Shown here piece by piece: positions 29,879 to 43,483 of a DNA stretch of 64,000 bases (its first letter is position 1; each line of letters starts with the position of its first letter). A program made the translations under genes and the position numbers. Under the pieces are notes generated by a model, which was given only the letters and a program-made list of their open reading frames with translations, did not search any database and had not been told where the DNA came from. Origin of the DNA: Phalacrocorax aristotelis (lineage: Eukaryota; Chordata; Aves; Suliformes; Phalacrocoracidae); NCBI RefSeq assembly GCF_949628215.1, contig NC_134310.1, forward strand, positions 8,817,401 through 8,881,400. Direction: 5' to 3'.

Positions 29879-30897
29879 TGTTGTGGTTTAACCCCAGCCG
29901 GCAACTAAGCTGAATAGGTTCCACACTATCCAAAATATCCTCATTAACTGCCACTCCCCTTCCCATCCTTTGATATAATACACAGATACCATTCCCTTAT
30001 TCTATGGACCACCCCTCTAAAATGTCTGTAAAATGTCCACAAATGTCCACTGAGTTAATTTAGTCCATGACTTTTGGCTCTGTCTGTTCTGGTGGTCACT
30101 CAGGACAGGAGAGGTGGTGTGTTGCATGGAGTTACTGGGCACCAAAGCCAGCTCAGGTGGGGTCACTGCTGCATTTGCACTGCTTCTTGAAAGGCTTGTC
30201 CTCCATTGGTTCGGGTGGTTTCTGCTATAGTAATTCTTATAACATGTAACTCAAATCCCAGGCTACAATAATTTAAAGGTATTTCCATTACAATCTCCAC
30301 CCCGGTCCCTTTGGGTTTAACATTGCAATGAACTCCTTCCCCTGCTCCAGCTTGGACTTATCCACAGACTGCAGTCCCTTAGGGGTGTACCTGCTCCAGG
30401 TAGAGCCTTATTTATGAGCCACAGTCTCTTCAGGGGTACATCTGCTGTGACACAGACTTATCCACAGTCACTTTGAGGTGCTCCTGTTCCAGCGTGGCCT
30501 CTCCATGGGCCACAATGCCTTCAGAGATAGACCTGCTCCAGCGTGGCCTTACCCACAGCCAGAGTCCTTTCAGAAGTAAACCTGTTCCAACATGGCCTTG
30601 CCCATGGCTTCAGTCCCTCCAGGCGTGTACCTGCTCTGTTGTAGGCTTATCTGTGGCCACATGCTTTGAGGTGCTTCAGCATAGCCACTGATGCTTCAAG
30701 GTGTACCTGCTGCTGCATGGACTTACCCACAGCCGCAAATACTTCAGGGTGTACCTTCTCCAGTCTGGACTTACCCTTGGGCCACAACCCCTTCAGAGGT
30801 ATACCTGCTGCAGCACAGACATTACCACAGCCTGTGTAAGTTGCAAAAGATAAATAGGTTGCATCATACTGTACCCTTTTCTGTATTTTTGCGATGT
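29879..30897 (-). mobile_element. ERVL remnant (3' non-coding region and LTR stump)
   Basis: Begins with an LTR-end-like TGTTGTGGTTTAACCCCAGC. On the minus strand it then shares a stretch with the 3' non-coding part of element D (TCATGGACT, ACATTTTACAGACATT, GAATGGTATCTGTGTATTAT, AAAGGATGGGAAGGGGAG). The right half is the minisatellite listed separately. It is interrupted on the right by a D-type solo LTR. Confidence 0.6.
30340..30842. repeat. Diverged minisatellite of about 49-bp units
   Basis: About ten or eleven imperfect units on the model CCTGCTCCAGCRTGGACTTA followed by CCCACAGCCACAGTCCCTTCAGGGGTGTA. Some units are shortened. The array lies within the ERVL remnant. Confidence 0.8.
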
Positions 30898-31379
30898 TGT
30901 CGTGGTTTAGCCGGCAGCTCAGCCCCACACAGTCGCTCGCTCACTCCCCCACCAGTAGATGGGGGAGAGAATCAGAAGGGTAACACTCGTGAGTTGGGAT
31001 AAGAACAGTTTAATAATGAAAATGAAAAGAAACAACAACAGAAATGCAATGTAAAGGAGAACAACGAGAGACGCAAAGCCCCGGGGGGGGGGGGAAGGGG
31101 GGGGGAACGAACCGCCGGAACAAACTGCACGCGCCACAGCTGCTCACCACCCGACGCCGTGCCGCTCCCAAGCCGCAAACTGCCCCCCCTTCATATACTG
31201 GTCGTGGTGTCACATGGTATGGAATGAACATGCCATTGGCCAGTCGGGATCAGCCGCCTCCACCATGGCCCTACTCTCCCAGCCCCCCCCCCAGCCAAGC
31301 GGCAGAGCGTGGGAAGCTGGAAACGTAGCAGACCCCCACAGTGAGGAGAATTAACCCCTTCTCAGCCAAAACCAGCACA
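30898..31379 (-). repeat. Solo LTR of the element D family, with GATGT target duplication
   Basis: 482 bp, TGTGCTGGTTTTGGCTGAG...CCACGACA on the minus strand. Flanked by GATGT at 30893-30897 and 31380-31384. No internal sequence remains, the usual result of LTR-LTR recombination. Confidence 0.94.
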
Positions 31380-31384
31380 GATGT

Positions 31385-34381
31385 GTAAAGATAGCTGCAG
31401 AGATAAAGAAATCTTCCAGGAAGGCGATCCTGACTATATATAGTTTGTACATGAGAGTAGATTAGATAATGGCTGTTTACTTCCTTAGCACTCCCCAGAG
31501 TTCAGCTGCTGTCGTCTACCGAGCACATGTTGCATCTTTTTCTGTTGCTGCCAGATATATAGAGTTCTGGAGGGAGAATCCTCGGTTGTGTAATTGCAAA
31601 GCTAGCTACTATGGCAGCTTTCCCTAGCATGCCTGCTGCCTGCGCTGTGGGATAACCCTGTGGTACTGAAGAAATGTCTTCTGAAGAGCTGAGGCAGGGA
31701 GGAAGTGTACTTTCTCTCTGTAGTTCTCCTAGGTATTCCTGATGCTTTTCCTGACTAGAGCTGAGATTTTTAACAGCTGAGAAAGTTGATCAACACTTTT
31801 GAGGTTGGTGACTTTCATGCCTTGTAAAGCTCTTGGTAATTCAGACACCTTGCTTAGGTTATCTGACTTTTCTACTCTGGTATCTGGTACCTATCTGAGG
31901 TGCACAAGCTGTTTTGGAACACGGTCACCATGCTTCATAGTGACAGTGTGTTGAATTCATTGCAGGCTAAGCCCATACTCGTACAGTTTGCTTCTACATA
32001 GATACTTTCTGCTCTATAACTAATGTTTTGTGCAGATACCTGTGTTCACACAGTCTACTGGAGACTCAGGGACATCCTGAAAACACGGGTGTCTGAGGCT
32101 CTGAGATTGAGCACGGTAGCCAGCCAGTCCCTTGGGCTTATGTCTGTGTCGCCCAAATGGAGCTGTACTGGTTAATGGCATGTTTATTGATTAGTCTGAA
32201 AAGCTTTCTCTAGCACATGTGTATGTGCGCTTCAGCTAGCTTCTCTCTTTTTAACAAGCCCTGTCACCCCTCTCCCATGGTCCTGGCTTCGGGTGACTTT
32301 GCTGAATCACCAAAGGCAAGGCGGAAAGGGAACTAGCGCTAAAGGATTCTACAGCCCGGCCACAGGAAAAGGGGACAGATTGTGGGTAGCAGGTGTTCCC
32401 ACCTTAAAACAGCCTTGATGGGGGAAGTTAGGTTTAACTCTAGGCTCCAGAGAGTTGTAGAGACTTGAGATTTGGCAGACAACTTAAAAACTGTTGCATC
32501 TTGATTGTCAGGCTCTTAGAACAGAATTTGAAGAGTCTATAAACCCTGTTTATTTTCATTTTATATGCCAGTGACTTTTGTCCAGACCTTACACTGGAAG
32601 GAGAACTAGCAGGAGGACTGGAGGACAGCTTGGAAGTGAGAGCAAAACTGCAGTTTCGAGTCCTAGAAGCTGCACCAGAAAGGAAATACTGTGATTATTG
32701 TCAAACTGAAAGCTGGTAAAAGACCTGGATGTTCTTTTCACTGCTAGTGCAGTTGGATATTAGCCTTACTGCCTCTTCCTTTGGTTGCAGTTCTGCAGTA
32801 TATCAGGCTCTTGATTTTTAGGAGGTATTTTTATGTTGTGGGTTTTGGTATCAAAAGCTGAAATCAGGGAATGCAGGGAGAAGGAGAAGAATGCATTTTT
32901 TAGTAAGATGGTTTTCCTTTTTCTTTGGGGAAAAGGGGAAAGGGATTTCCTGCTTTCTATATCTTAAATGGTCAGAAAGTTTGCATCTACTTGTTATCAA
33001 CTACACATCTGTTTCTAATCGGCTTTCTCATCATACTGAAATTGGCTGTGCATGCTCCAGGAGAAATGAGAGTCAAATTTGAAGAAATAAGGTCCTGTTC
33101 TTCCCTGTTGTAGTCAGATCAAAAGACACATTGAGATGAATAATAAAGTCCAAATCAAGAAAAGACGTTACAATGCAGATGATATCCCTCAGACTCTGCA
33201 GAATTCTGGAATAAGGCAGATCTTCAGTTTAACTAACAAAGAAACTACTTCTGAATTAAAGAGACCTTAAAAATCAAATGTATGATTCATTTTTGTTTTC
33301 TCGGGCAGTTCTCCTTACAGACAATGGGCCAGAGTTTGGGCCCATTTCACCCATCTCATCCACTGGGTGAGATGCTTTGTGATACTCAGGTCAGACACTT
33401 ATATTATATGCTTTTTTCCTTGGTTTCGTAACATGGCGTTTCCTGTGTGCTGTTCAGATGATCTCAATGGGCATCTCATTCCCACACTTCCCCTTTCCTC
33501 ATTCTGTGCCTGCACAGAGTTGTGTTTGGGGTATTTGTTACCAACTAGAAGGAGCAGCCTGTATTGGAGGGCAGTGCAGCTCATATTTGTGTATGAGGTG
33601 GAATTATCTAGCAACAGTATTTTTGTGTTGAATGATTTGTTACACCCATTCCACTGGTTTTTATGCTGATAAATTCTCTGATCATGTATGTAAATCCCAC
33701 CTTCAGGCATTGTCTTTAAAATTACATTAAGAATCTGGCTTACCACTCTAGCACAAAAATTCTTATCTGGAAGTACTTTCTTTAATCATTTAAAGCAGAA
33801 GATAGATTTTTTTTTTCTTTTTTCTTTTTTAAAGGAGAAGTGTTAGTGTAATATTAATTATAATGCATACATACGCACACATGCACACAGTGGGATTGCA
33901 ATGTGTAAATAGAAACAAATAAATACAAAAGATCAAAGACTAAAAAATAGGAATATGTACATATAAAAGGACAGCTGGTAGCCAGCCCTGGAGCAGACTT
34001 GACACATCCTCGTGATACCAAGCTGTCAGTCCTGTAGAAATGAACCTATGAACCTGAGAAGCTGCAGTATTAAACTTAAAACTTTCCGATTCATCTTGAT
34101 GAGATTGACACTAATATTCTTTTGAATTCTGATGCACTTATCTCCATTTTAGCCATTTTTTGGTACTGTGCCAGGAGTCAGCAGTCACTGAGCACCTGAT
34201 AAAAATCTGCGAGCAGGTTATCAGTTCCTTGGGCGCTGATGCATTCCACACCTCTTCTGCTTTCACAGCCAGATGCAACCTCAGTGAGGGTGTAATCCTT
34301 CCTCTGCTTCACTGGCTTGTGCTGACAGGTTTGCTCTGTGAGAGGCTGTCCTCAGTTTATTCTGGTCTCTCTTCTTTCCAG
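31385..34381. other. No gene recognised; sequence upstream of the CERS4-like first coding exon
   Basis: Contains no recognised repeat. It probably includes the 5' non-coding exon or intron of the CERS4-like gene, since the first coding exon starts at a splice acceptor, but a promoter could not be identified. A T-rich tract lies near 33810 and a short CA-type repeat near 33870-33890. Confidence 0.5.
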
Positions 34382-34555
34382 GATGGCACGCTCTCTGAAT
34401 GAGTGGCTGTGGCAGCATGAGTTCTGGCTGCCCCCAGGAATCACCTGGGAGGACGTGCAAGAGTCCGAAGACATCCATTACCCTCAGCCTCGTGATCTCT
34501 TGCTCAGTATCTCTTTTGCATTAATCTTGGTTGTCATTCGATGTGCCTTTGAAAG
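34382..34555 (+). CDS. CERS4: CERS4-like coding exon 1 (start codon at 34383)
   Basis: Acceptor TTCTTTCCAG precedes the exon and donor GTAAGT follows. It encodes MARSLNEWLWQHEFWLPPG, then a first membrane helix (LLLSISFALILVVIRCAF). It ends in phase 2, and the next exon completes the Arg codon. This is the N-terminal lumenal segment and first helix of ceramide synthase. Confidence 0.92.
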
Positions 34556-37500
34556 GTAAGTTATTTAGTACTGTTTGGGGTTTTTTAGGAATAATGCTGG
34601 CAGTTTGGGTCCAAAAGCTGGGTTTATTGTCTGTGCCAGTGCATGACTGAAGCTCCAGGTCATAAAGTCTGCTGAGGTACATTTTTCAGCTCTTTCTTTA
34701 GCCCTGTACTGGCTAAAGAAGTGTGGTGAATATAGAACACAAACCCTACTCTTAAGGTCTAATTATAAGCGATGTGACTTCCTACACTTAAAACAGGTAG
34801 ACCCTAGATGAGGTTTATGCTTGTGTTTTAGAAGGCAGACATACTGTTTTGTGTTCTGTTGCACATTACTTGCTGTCTCTGGGTCGAGTGCGGCAGAAAT
34901 CATGTTTAGACTACCCAAATACAGTTAAGTGTCCTTTATCTTGGGTAATGGGGATCTGGGGTATCACACCTGACAGGCAAGCCTGAATAAGATACATTAG
35001 ATTGGGCTGAGTCATCTGACCTCAGAATCAGCACTGCATAGCCACATGAACGTGTGCATTTCACTGACGGCTACTCTGGGTTCAGGAGTGTCATTTCCAG
35101 TGTGTCATCTGCAGTGCACATAGAGACATTTGTAGCTGCTTCTTTCTGGCCAGAGCCATTTGAGTGTTTTGCATATTACTCTTCAGCACAGATGATTTGG
35201 GGCTTATGGCAAGGGCATAGCTAGAAATCCTGCAGGCTTCATTGACTCTGAGTTTCATAAAGGTCCTGAGCTGGTGCTGTTGCTCTGTACAGTTTAGTCA
35301 ATAGTCATCATGGTCTGCAACACATGGTTTGCTGGTGGATAACTGATATTCACCATAGTGTCAACCATTGTCCAGACTACAGAGTAAGTCCCCTTTTGTG
35401 ATTTTGAATACTCTTCAAAGTGGTCTTTGTTGGACTGAAAAATCCCTATTCCTAGTTGCTGATCAAAGAGGTAATCTTTTGTCTAGTCAAATCTACAGTG
35501 GTTTTAGGCTTAGAAAGAGGGGAAAAAGACAATTAAAATGTTTTTGTTATCTGTCTCTTTAAAAAAAGTGGCTGCACAAGAAAATGGAAGCAGACCTCTG
35601 TAGGCTAGAAAGATGTTTCTTCTCCAGATTCTGTGTGATATAAGGACAGCTTGGAAGAGTTTCTAGAAATTGAAATGATTCAGAGCTCTGCTGTAAGAAT
35701 TTTTTTAAAAAAATAAACAACAAATTATAGCCAGTATTTTTACATAAACACAAATGCATAAATGATTATTTAAATAATCATTTTATGTTTATACAAAAAC
35801 GGAATCCAAATCTCTTCTTTGTAAACAATACATTTAGTGTGCATTTCATAAATTCCATGGATTTTACCCTGTACTTTCCTGTGGACATAGGTGTCTCTGT
35901 TACCTCCAGTGATGTGGGAACCAGGGTGCTGTGGGTAACCATTAAAACACAAGTGACTCTCTTGCTGATCTACAAGACATGGCTGGATGCAGCACTCCTA
36001 CCAGGCACTGTCAGTCGGTGACTTGGACACATTTGCAGTGTGAAGCTGGAGATTAGCCCTCATGTCCTGTGTTGATTAGGACTGTCCAGTTCTAGGCTCC
36101 CCGGTATAAGACATGAACAGGAAGAAGAAGGAGCCAAACTCTTCTCAGTGGTGCCCAGTGACAGGACAACAGGCAGTGGGCACAAACGGAAACGTGTGAT
36201 ATTCCTCCTGAACATAAGAAAATGCTTTTTTACTGTGAGGGTGGTCAAACATTGGAACAGGTTCCCCAGAGGGGGAGTGGAGTCTCCATCTGTATTTGAA
36301 ATGCAGCTGGGCACAGCCCTCCACAGCCTGCTGTAGCTGACCCTGCTTAAGCAGCAGAGGCGGGCTGGATGATCTCCAGAGGTCCCTTTCAGCATCGGTT
36401 CTGTGAATCTGTGCCTTTATTCCTTTTCCTCCTGCTACACCGCTCCTAGTCAATCTAAATAGCTTTTCCATCTGCTTTAAGATGCTAATGGCCAGGTAAA
36501 AAGATTTTTTTTTTCTTTCCCATCTAAGCGCTGCCTCAGCTGGGAGAGTTTCCTCAGGGCTGGTCCTACTCATTAATTTTAAAGCTGTTTTGATTCTCAA
36601 ACTTCATTAAATAAAATCTTCTCGTTACACCCTTAAAAAAAGATAATATCACAAGCCCATTTTACAGGCCCAGGAAACCTATAACCATACCACTATATTA
36701 CCTATGCCAATTACAAGCCACTGTTCTGAGCTATATTCTTGTTTGTCCTAATTCTCTGCAGTCATTTATTTCAGCATGACATTTTCCCATTCTCAATCAT
36801 TACTGTTTCACATTCAGTTCATCCTGGAGAAGAAAGCTTCCCCTAGTGAATGGGAGGTATGAATCAAGTCCTCTGTTGCTCCGTTACCTTGTATGTACAG
36901 AGGCACTAGCCCTGTTTAAAATAATTTGTACAAAGTTTGAGAATTGCAGACTGAAAGTATGTGTGTGTTATCTCTCATTCTCTGTGTAGATGGCCTTGAC
37001 TTTGTAGCTTTGTATATCTGGTCTGTGGGTCAAAATGAGTGTCTGTAACTAGTGTACAAGTTTGGGTTTGGTGGCTTTATCTTGGTCTCTGGCAATTTAT
37101 TCTACCTTGCAGCTGTGCATTGGGTGCAAAGCAGTTTTTTCTCTAGATGTGCTCTGTGTTCCTGGTGGTGCCTGCTCTGGGATTTCAGAAGTGCTGTAAT
37201 GTGTTCATGTCATTTATCTGTGTCAGAACTCCAGGAAAATACTAAGAGGCAGGAGAAGCCCAGAGGATTTTCTGCAATCCCTCATTCAGCAACTGCATCA
37301 GCCACCATGCTTGGCCGATGGTTCCATCTTCTTGGTTTGGAGATTAAACCTGGGAAAGGCCCCGCTTCCTCAAACATGTATTTTCCTCTCCTTGGCACCT
37401 GCTGGCTGAACTGGAAAAAACTGAGACAGCAACATCCTTTTAACAGCCAGTTATTCTGTGGATTAGGTGGTGGCTGTGGGAAGAGGACATGTGGCAGCTG

Positions 37501-38734
37501 GGTGGGGCCTGGGAGAGCTAAAGAGGTTGTGGGTGCAGCCCTGGGGGAGAAGAAACAGCTCACACTCCAGTGAAGCAACTCTTCTGGGAGCCAGTTTGCT
37601 CTGAGGAAGGTGGGAAAATGAGGCATTCAGTGCTGGAGAGCAGAAAGTTTGTTACTGCTGCAGTGCTCCTAGTCTTTGCCACAATACTGAAGCAGGTGCT
37701 GGGGGAGGTAGGTAATGATGTCCTGACAAAAGAGAGGACCTGGAAGTTGGGAACCTCTCCCCTTCCTTTGATGTTTCCAGATTGTGCTTGTGAGTAGGAG
37801 ATATGTCCTGCACCCGTAACTTGGAGCCTGATTTTAAGCACCTGTATACCTTAGCAGAACTTTTCCCCTGACATATGCCTGCAAGCAGGGATGTCAGCTT
37901 CTCTTCTAGTTCTGTAATGTTTGAGACCCTTTTCCATAAAAATAAAATTCTTGGAGTTCTATGATTGTGAAGGAATCACAGCTTCTATCACAAAGTGTTT
38001 CTTGCCTGTACAGTTAGGAAAATGTGGAAACTGAAGTGCTTTGAGGGACAGTAAAGCAGAAAGCCAAAAAACAGAATTTACATCCAATTTAATAATCTGC
38101 TTTTGGACTTGACTAGTGATTTTTGGATGTTGGGGAACTGAAAGCCAATGTAAGTGAATTTGAATCTAAATAGTTCCCAAATTGCAGTAGAGGAGGATTT
38201 TAGTCAGAAAGATGAGGTCTCCTCTTCGGAGAGTTGTGACAGTACGTGAGCCACGTGTTGTACATTAAAAGAAAGGGATACTGTTGATCTGGAGGGAACA
38301 GATACTTGAACTCAGAACCAGAAGAAAGATAGAAGAGGACACTCTTTTCAAGTATTTTATTTTGAAATGTATCTTTCTGAAAATCATTTTGCACAGAGAC
38401 TTTTGTTGTTGATCAATAATCAGGAAGTATCTGAAAACAGCTTCCTGTTAGGTCCTGTGGGCAGGTTTGTTGTGCAAAGATGTGGGACACGTTGGAGTAT
38501 TTAATTGAAACCTGTGAACTGACTTGACTCAGATTGGACAGTAGCACTGTAGTGACTTCAGATCTTGTACCAAACGGAACAGTTTCACTTTGATGTGAAG
38601 CACTCTCCTGTAAGCAAGAGAAGGTAGAGACCATTCTGGGAGCGCAGGGATAGCCCTCTGCCAAAGGAAAGCATGAGGCTAAAAGAGATTGTGCAGTTCA
38701 AAGAAGAGAAATTCTGTTTGCTGCTGTCACTGGT
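34556..38734 (+). other. Intron 1 of the CERS4-like gene, first part
   Basis: No exon recognised. Contains a CR1 fragment (36060-36410), listed separately. Frames of up to 173 residues (37052-37573) have no recognisable domain. Confidence 0.6.
36060..36410 (+). mobile_element. CR1 fragment, 3' end
   Basis: Decayed end of CR1: CTTCTCAGTGGTGCCCAGTGACAGG, ACTGTGAGGGTGGTCAAACATTGGAACAGG and GATCTCCAGAGGTCCCTTTCAG. Broken frame. Confidence 0.85.
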
Positions 38735-39547
38735 TGTAAAATGTGTTCATCTGATTCGTGTCAATATGGAACAATGCTAGGGCCACACAGTGAAGTGTGA
38801 CCCTCTAACATTTGACCGTTCTGTTTGTGCTTGTGTAACCGAGGGCCGTTCAGTTGACTTGTTAACTGTCTTAATGGTTGGAATGTTGATTGGCGATTTG
38901 TTAAGTTAATTGTTAAGAAAGAATTTTAGTTAGGAGTAGAAACTAACACCTGAGAATTTTAACAAGATAATAAATAATGCTTAGGCCAGACAAGAGGGCA
39001 TTAGCAATGAATGCTTCATTGACAAGAAGCCTCCTAAAAGAATACAACTCAGTAGAACTTCAAGGACTAACAGTGGAAACATCCTGCTACAAAGGAGAGT
39101 GCCAAGATAAGGGAAGGCCACAAATCAGCCAGTAGTGATAACAGGGAACTTCTTGGCTCAGAAGGCACTGAAGCATGAAAACTGGGGGAAAGGTAATTCC
39201 GGCAGGGGGAGATTGCGACCACCGACCCAATTCAGGACCAAAAAGACTTGCCCCCCCACACCCATAAAGAGCATGCGTGCTAATCTACATGGCAAGTGTG
39301 GCTAATTTAAATACGGCTGACCAACGGTAAGTGGGATGCTTATCACTGACCAATGAGTGTAAACTTAGGCATGTTTATACTAAATTGTTATTAATTAAGT
39401 AACTGAATATAAACCCTGTAGTTTTGTATGACGGTATGCACATTAGGCGGAAGGATCCCCCGTGCATCCAGCGCTGCTTGCTTGTCTCTATTCAATAAAT
39501 TGTAAACTTTAATTGAAAATCCGTTTAAGGCTAAATTAATTATCACA
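38735..39547 (+). repeat. Solo LTR of the element C family, with CTGGT target duplication
   Basis: 813 bp, TGTAAAATGTG...TTATCACA. Flanked by CTGGT at 38730-38734 and 39548-39552. It contains TATAAA near 39408 and ATTCAATAAA near 39490. It includes two U3 blocks absent from the proviral LTR at 14163-14757. Confidence 0.92.
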
Positions 39548-39861
39548 CTGGTTATGCATTTCTTAGTACTAGAAGATATTTGCTAAGCGGCACCACCCAA
39601 GTGGCACCCTTATAAATTAAAAAACATCGGTGGGAGGGAAAAAACCCCAAACGCCCCCAAAGTTAAATTATTTCTTGTAGCTCATGCTAACACTGAACAC
39701 CTCTGCAGAAGGTGTGTAGCCCTCTTTTGCAAGGTGAGGGAGTATCAGTTTATGCCCCTTCATGATTCATCCATTTAGTTTCAACTTCAGCAGGTTTTGC
39801 TCAAGACAGTTTGTTCTTTGTTAATTACTGAATAAAATGTCTTACTGTGTACTTTCATGGG

Positions 39862-40351
39862 TGTGCTGGTTTTGGCTGAGAAGGGGTTAATTCTCCTCAC
39901 TGTGGGGGTCGGCTACCTTTCCAGCTTCCCGCGCTCTGCCACAGGGCGGGGGGGGGTCTGGGAGGGTCAGGGCCATGGTGGGGGTGGCTGGCCCCGACTG
40001 GCCAATGGCAGGTTCATTCCATACCATGTGACACCATGACCAGTATATTGAGGGGGGGCAGTTTGTGGCTCGGGAGCGGCGCGGTGTCGGGTCGGCGGGT
40101 GGTGAGCAGCTGTGTCGCGTGCGGGTTGTTTCGGCGGTTTGTTCCCCTTCCCTTCCCCCCTTCCCCGGGGCTTTGCGCCTCTCGTTGTTCTCCTTTACAT
40201 TGCATTTCTACTGTTGTTTCTTTTAATTTTAATTATTAAACTGTTCTTATCCCAACCCACGAGCATTACCCTTCTGATTCTCTCCCCCATCTACCAGTGG
40301 GGGAGTGAGCGAGCGACTGTGTGAGACTGAGCTGCCGGCTAAACCTCGACA
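39862..40351 (+). repeat. Solo LTR of the element D family
   Basis: 490 bp, TGTGCTGGTT...CTCGACA. Flanking pentamers ATGGG (39857-39861) and ACGGG (40352-40356) agree at four of five bases, so the target duplication has picked up one change. Confidence 0.92.
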
Positions 40352-40356
40352 ACGGG

Positions 40357-43300
40357 TAAACCATGAAGTGAGAGATCTCACTGATGAAGGAGTAGGCTTG
40401 AGATGAAAATCATCTCACTGACTGTGTCTTGCCTTACCTATCTGTGGAGAGTGGTACAGTTTAGTCCTCAGACTTTCCCCTACTGTCTTCCAGAGAGCTG
40501 ATAAACTGCCATGATGAGACCATCTCTGCAACTGAGATGATGAATCTATGATGTTGAAATCAGTACAAGCACCATCCTCTTAGGGTTGTGCCTGGAACAA
40601 CATTGAATACTGAGTCAGAGCATACATCCAACATGTACAGATGTCCCTTAGGAAAAATTTCAGGCCTTGATTTCCCAATGGTGTTCATGAAAGTAGGATT
40701 GGTCCCATAACTCATGGTTAAACTGAAAACCTCAACAACAAAGTAATTGCAACTTTGGTTAATTACACCCTGTGTTCATCCTGCAACTGCCTTGTTTCTG
40801 TTATAGTAAGATTTTATGCCATGACCATAACAAACAAGCAGGAAAGAGAGAGGGACAGGGTTTAAACTACATTAGGAAATCAGTCAGGATAATTTAAATA
40901 GTTTTTCAGTAAAAAACTTGTTGGCAAGCTGCCCTGACACCTGGCAGAAACCTTCTCTTTCCTTTTTTAATGTGTCTGGAAAATTTCAGACCTTTCAGTT
41001 CCCAATGTGGACTGATAAGCTGCAGTAAGGTGGTTCTTCAGCAACAGAACTTGATTACATCTGCCTCTTCACAGGAGCTTGTATTGAATTACTTGCCTTT
41101 AAAAAAGAAAGATCAGGTCCACTTCAAGGAACCACTTAATATAAGAACCAAGACCTAGTGCAGAGCTTAAGGTAAATGTTTTCTCAATTTCAGTATAGTC
41201 ACAGATATCATTGAAATACTGTGTCATTGTTCTTAGCACAGGACCTGTTGGTCCTATGTCACTGTTAACCCTTTTGATATTAAACAAATTATAAGATGTA
41301 ATTAAAACATTTCTAAACAGCAATCTGAGCTAAAAACCAAAATTCCCAATGATGGCTATATTTCTCTGGCATCCAGCGGTCTGCTGCCTGCAGCAATGCC
41401 AGGGTGTTGCTGAATTTCACTGAAACTAATCAACTCTCACACATAGCTTTTGTGATAACTATGTGCCTTCTTGGAAAGTAGCTAGGAAGCACACTTACCC
41501 CTTCTCTCATGGTAGAAACGTATCTTTTTCATTGGCCTTGGTACATCTTTGTGCCTGTAGCCAGTGATGCCAAAGGAATTTCCCAGACATGATGAAAAAG
41601 AACAACTGATATACAGGCCGGTGGGCCGGCTGTGCAAAAGAGAGGTGGAAATCAGAGTGAGCAGAATATTTAACTGCTGTGTTTTATGCCTTAATGTAAT
41701 GGAAGTTACAACATTCTGTAGGTAGGTGGTCTTTTTATAAAATTGCTTTTGATACTTGTTAATTAAATTAAGAAACATGTTCTTGAAAAGAAAACTTCCA
41801 AAAGACCCTTCTGGAAGGGTGCTTGATCTAGAATAGTCCCTAAGCACATGCACATATGGTGTATAGGCTGTATGGCTAGAAGAGACCACAGGCAACCACA
41901 CCATATAATCACAGTCATAAATATATCCCACACTGTTTTTAAGTAAAACATCTTTAAACACCTACACAGTGAAGTAGCTTCAGCAGCTTTTTTTTGCTGC
42001 AAAGTAAAAAAAGAAAAAAAAAAAGAAATCTTGTTCTGTGTCTGAATCACTAGGGATAACCAATCAGGGGACCTGCCTGAACAGCATGAAGGCATGAAGA
42101 CTGACCAGGCAGAGCAGGCTTGGGTCTCAGCACTCACTTCCTCTGCATGGTATTTGTCAGCTCATAACCAGCCTCAACACCGATTTACAGTCGATAACCC
42201 CATAACTGTCAGGGAAGCTGTTAGCACCTTAAGCAAAAGACTTTTACTCCAAAATATGGAGATAAGGTTTTCCAGAGATTTTGCGTGTTCGGTGTTTAGC
42301 AACAGTGCTGAAAAGTGCTTCTAGGCAGACAGTTTGCTCATTTCTCTAATGAGACTAATTGGATGCCGGTGGAAGTATGTAAAAGGTAACAATTAGTAAG
42401 GAACAACTAATTCTTCAGAAATTCATGGAGGGTGCAGTTAATTTGGGCCTTTTTTAAAAATGTTGATTTGCCAAGTTTCCTGTTTGTGCAGTGTCGGTGC
42501 AGGACCTCACTTCACACCATTGATGAGCTGTTCCCTACTGCCGAGGGAGAATGTTTGTAGTGGAGGAGGTGAATCGTTGAGCACAGCAGGTCTGTGCCCA
42601 GTTTTGTTATCCCTTGATAAGTGTTTTATATTTATGCAGATTTTTTCTTTGCATTGTTTCACTGTGAAGGACTGAAGATGCACAGCTAGCGTAAGCATCC
42701 ATTCCTTGTGACTAGGCTTCTAGTTGCTGTGTCCTTATTTTACAACCGATGATTGATTTGCATTAGGAAAAATGGAGGTAAGTTACTCCAGTAAAGACCA
42801 AGTGGCCTCCTGTTTCAGCAGGACATTGCTTCTGCATTAATACCACACATCTGGTAGAGCCTCCCTCTTGATCCTGAGCCAATTCCTTAGTTCAAGTGGA
42901 TGCCATGTATTTTCAGTATTCTAGATCGAGTGGTGAAAACCATTTAGGCCTTATCATCAATGTGGTACTCTGCATAAGCTGCAGGCAAGCCCAAGACCAA
43001 CGATAGGCCTCATGGCGCTCTGCAAGCCTGGGCTTTGTGCCATAATCCTGGACACTTAAGCACAGTGGACGGAGAAGCTGAAAAGCAGGATGTAGCATTT
43101 CTGAACCTCAGGTAATTTTGGATATTATAGCACAGAACTGAGGACAGTAGAATACAAGTCCCACTGTTTCTGCTGTAACTTTTTGCTGTAAGGGTTTTTT
43201 TTTCTTTTCAGTGTCTTTATCTATCTTATCTGCTTGACATGATACTTGTGCTTAGGTTCAAAATGTGGGAGGCAGCCGTTACATACTATATCATGTCTTA

Positions 43301-43365
43301 ACAGTGCTGCAATATCAGAAATCACTGTTCTATTTTTGGCTGAACCTTTATCTTTTCTTTTGCAG
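40357..43365 (+). other. Intron 1 of the CERS4-like gene, last part
   Basis: No exon or known repeat recognised in 40357-43365. Confidence 0.6.
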
Positions 43366-43483
43366 AGCCATAGCCCTGCCCCTCAGTAGCGAGCTGGGTG
43401 TGAGAGACAAGCAGAGACCAAAAGCTCAGCCCAATCCCATGCTGGAAATGTTCTACAGTACATGCTGCAAGAACCCTGAAGAG
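43366..43483 (+). CDS. CERS4: CERS4-like exon 2
   Basis: Acceptor TTTTGCAG, donor GTGAGT. Encodes (R)AIALPLSSELGVRDKQR to KNPEE, the segment between helix 1 and the homeobox-like domain, and ends in phase 0. Confidence 0.92.

Noticed and set aside
30340-30842. CRISPR-like array
   Set aside because: Units are contiguous and diverged without spacers, and the sequence is vertebrate.
37052-37573. 173-residue frame in intron 1
   Set aside because: No recognisable domain, lies between CERS4-like exons and has no splice signals that would make it an exon.
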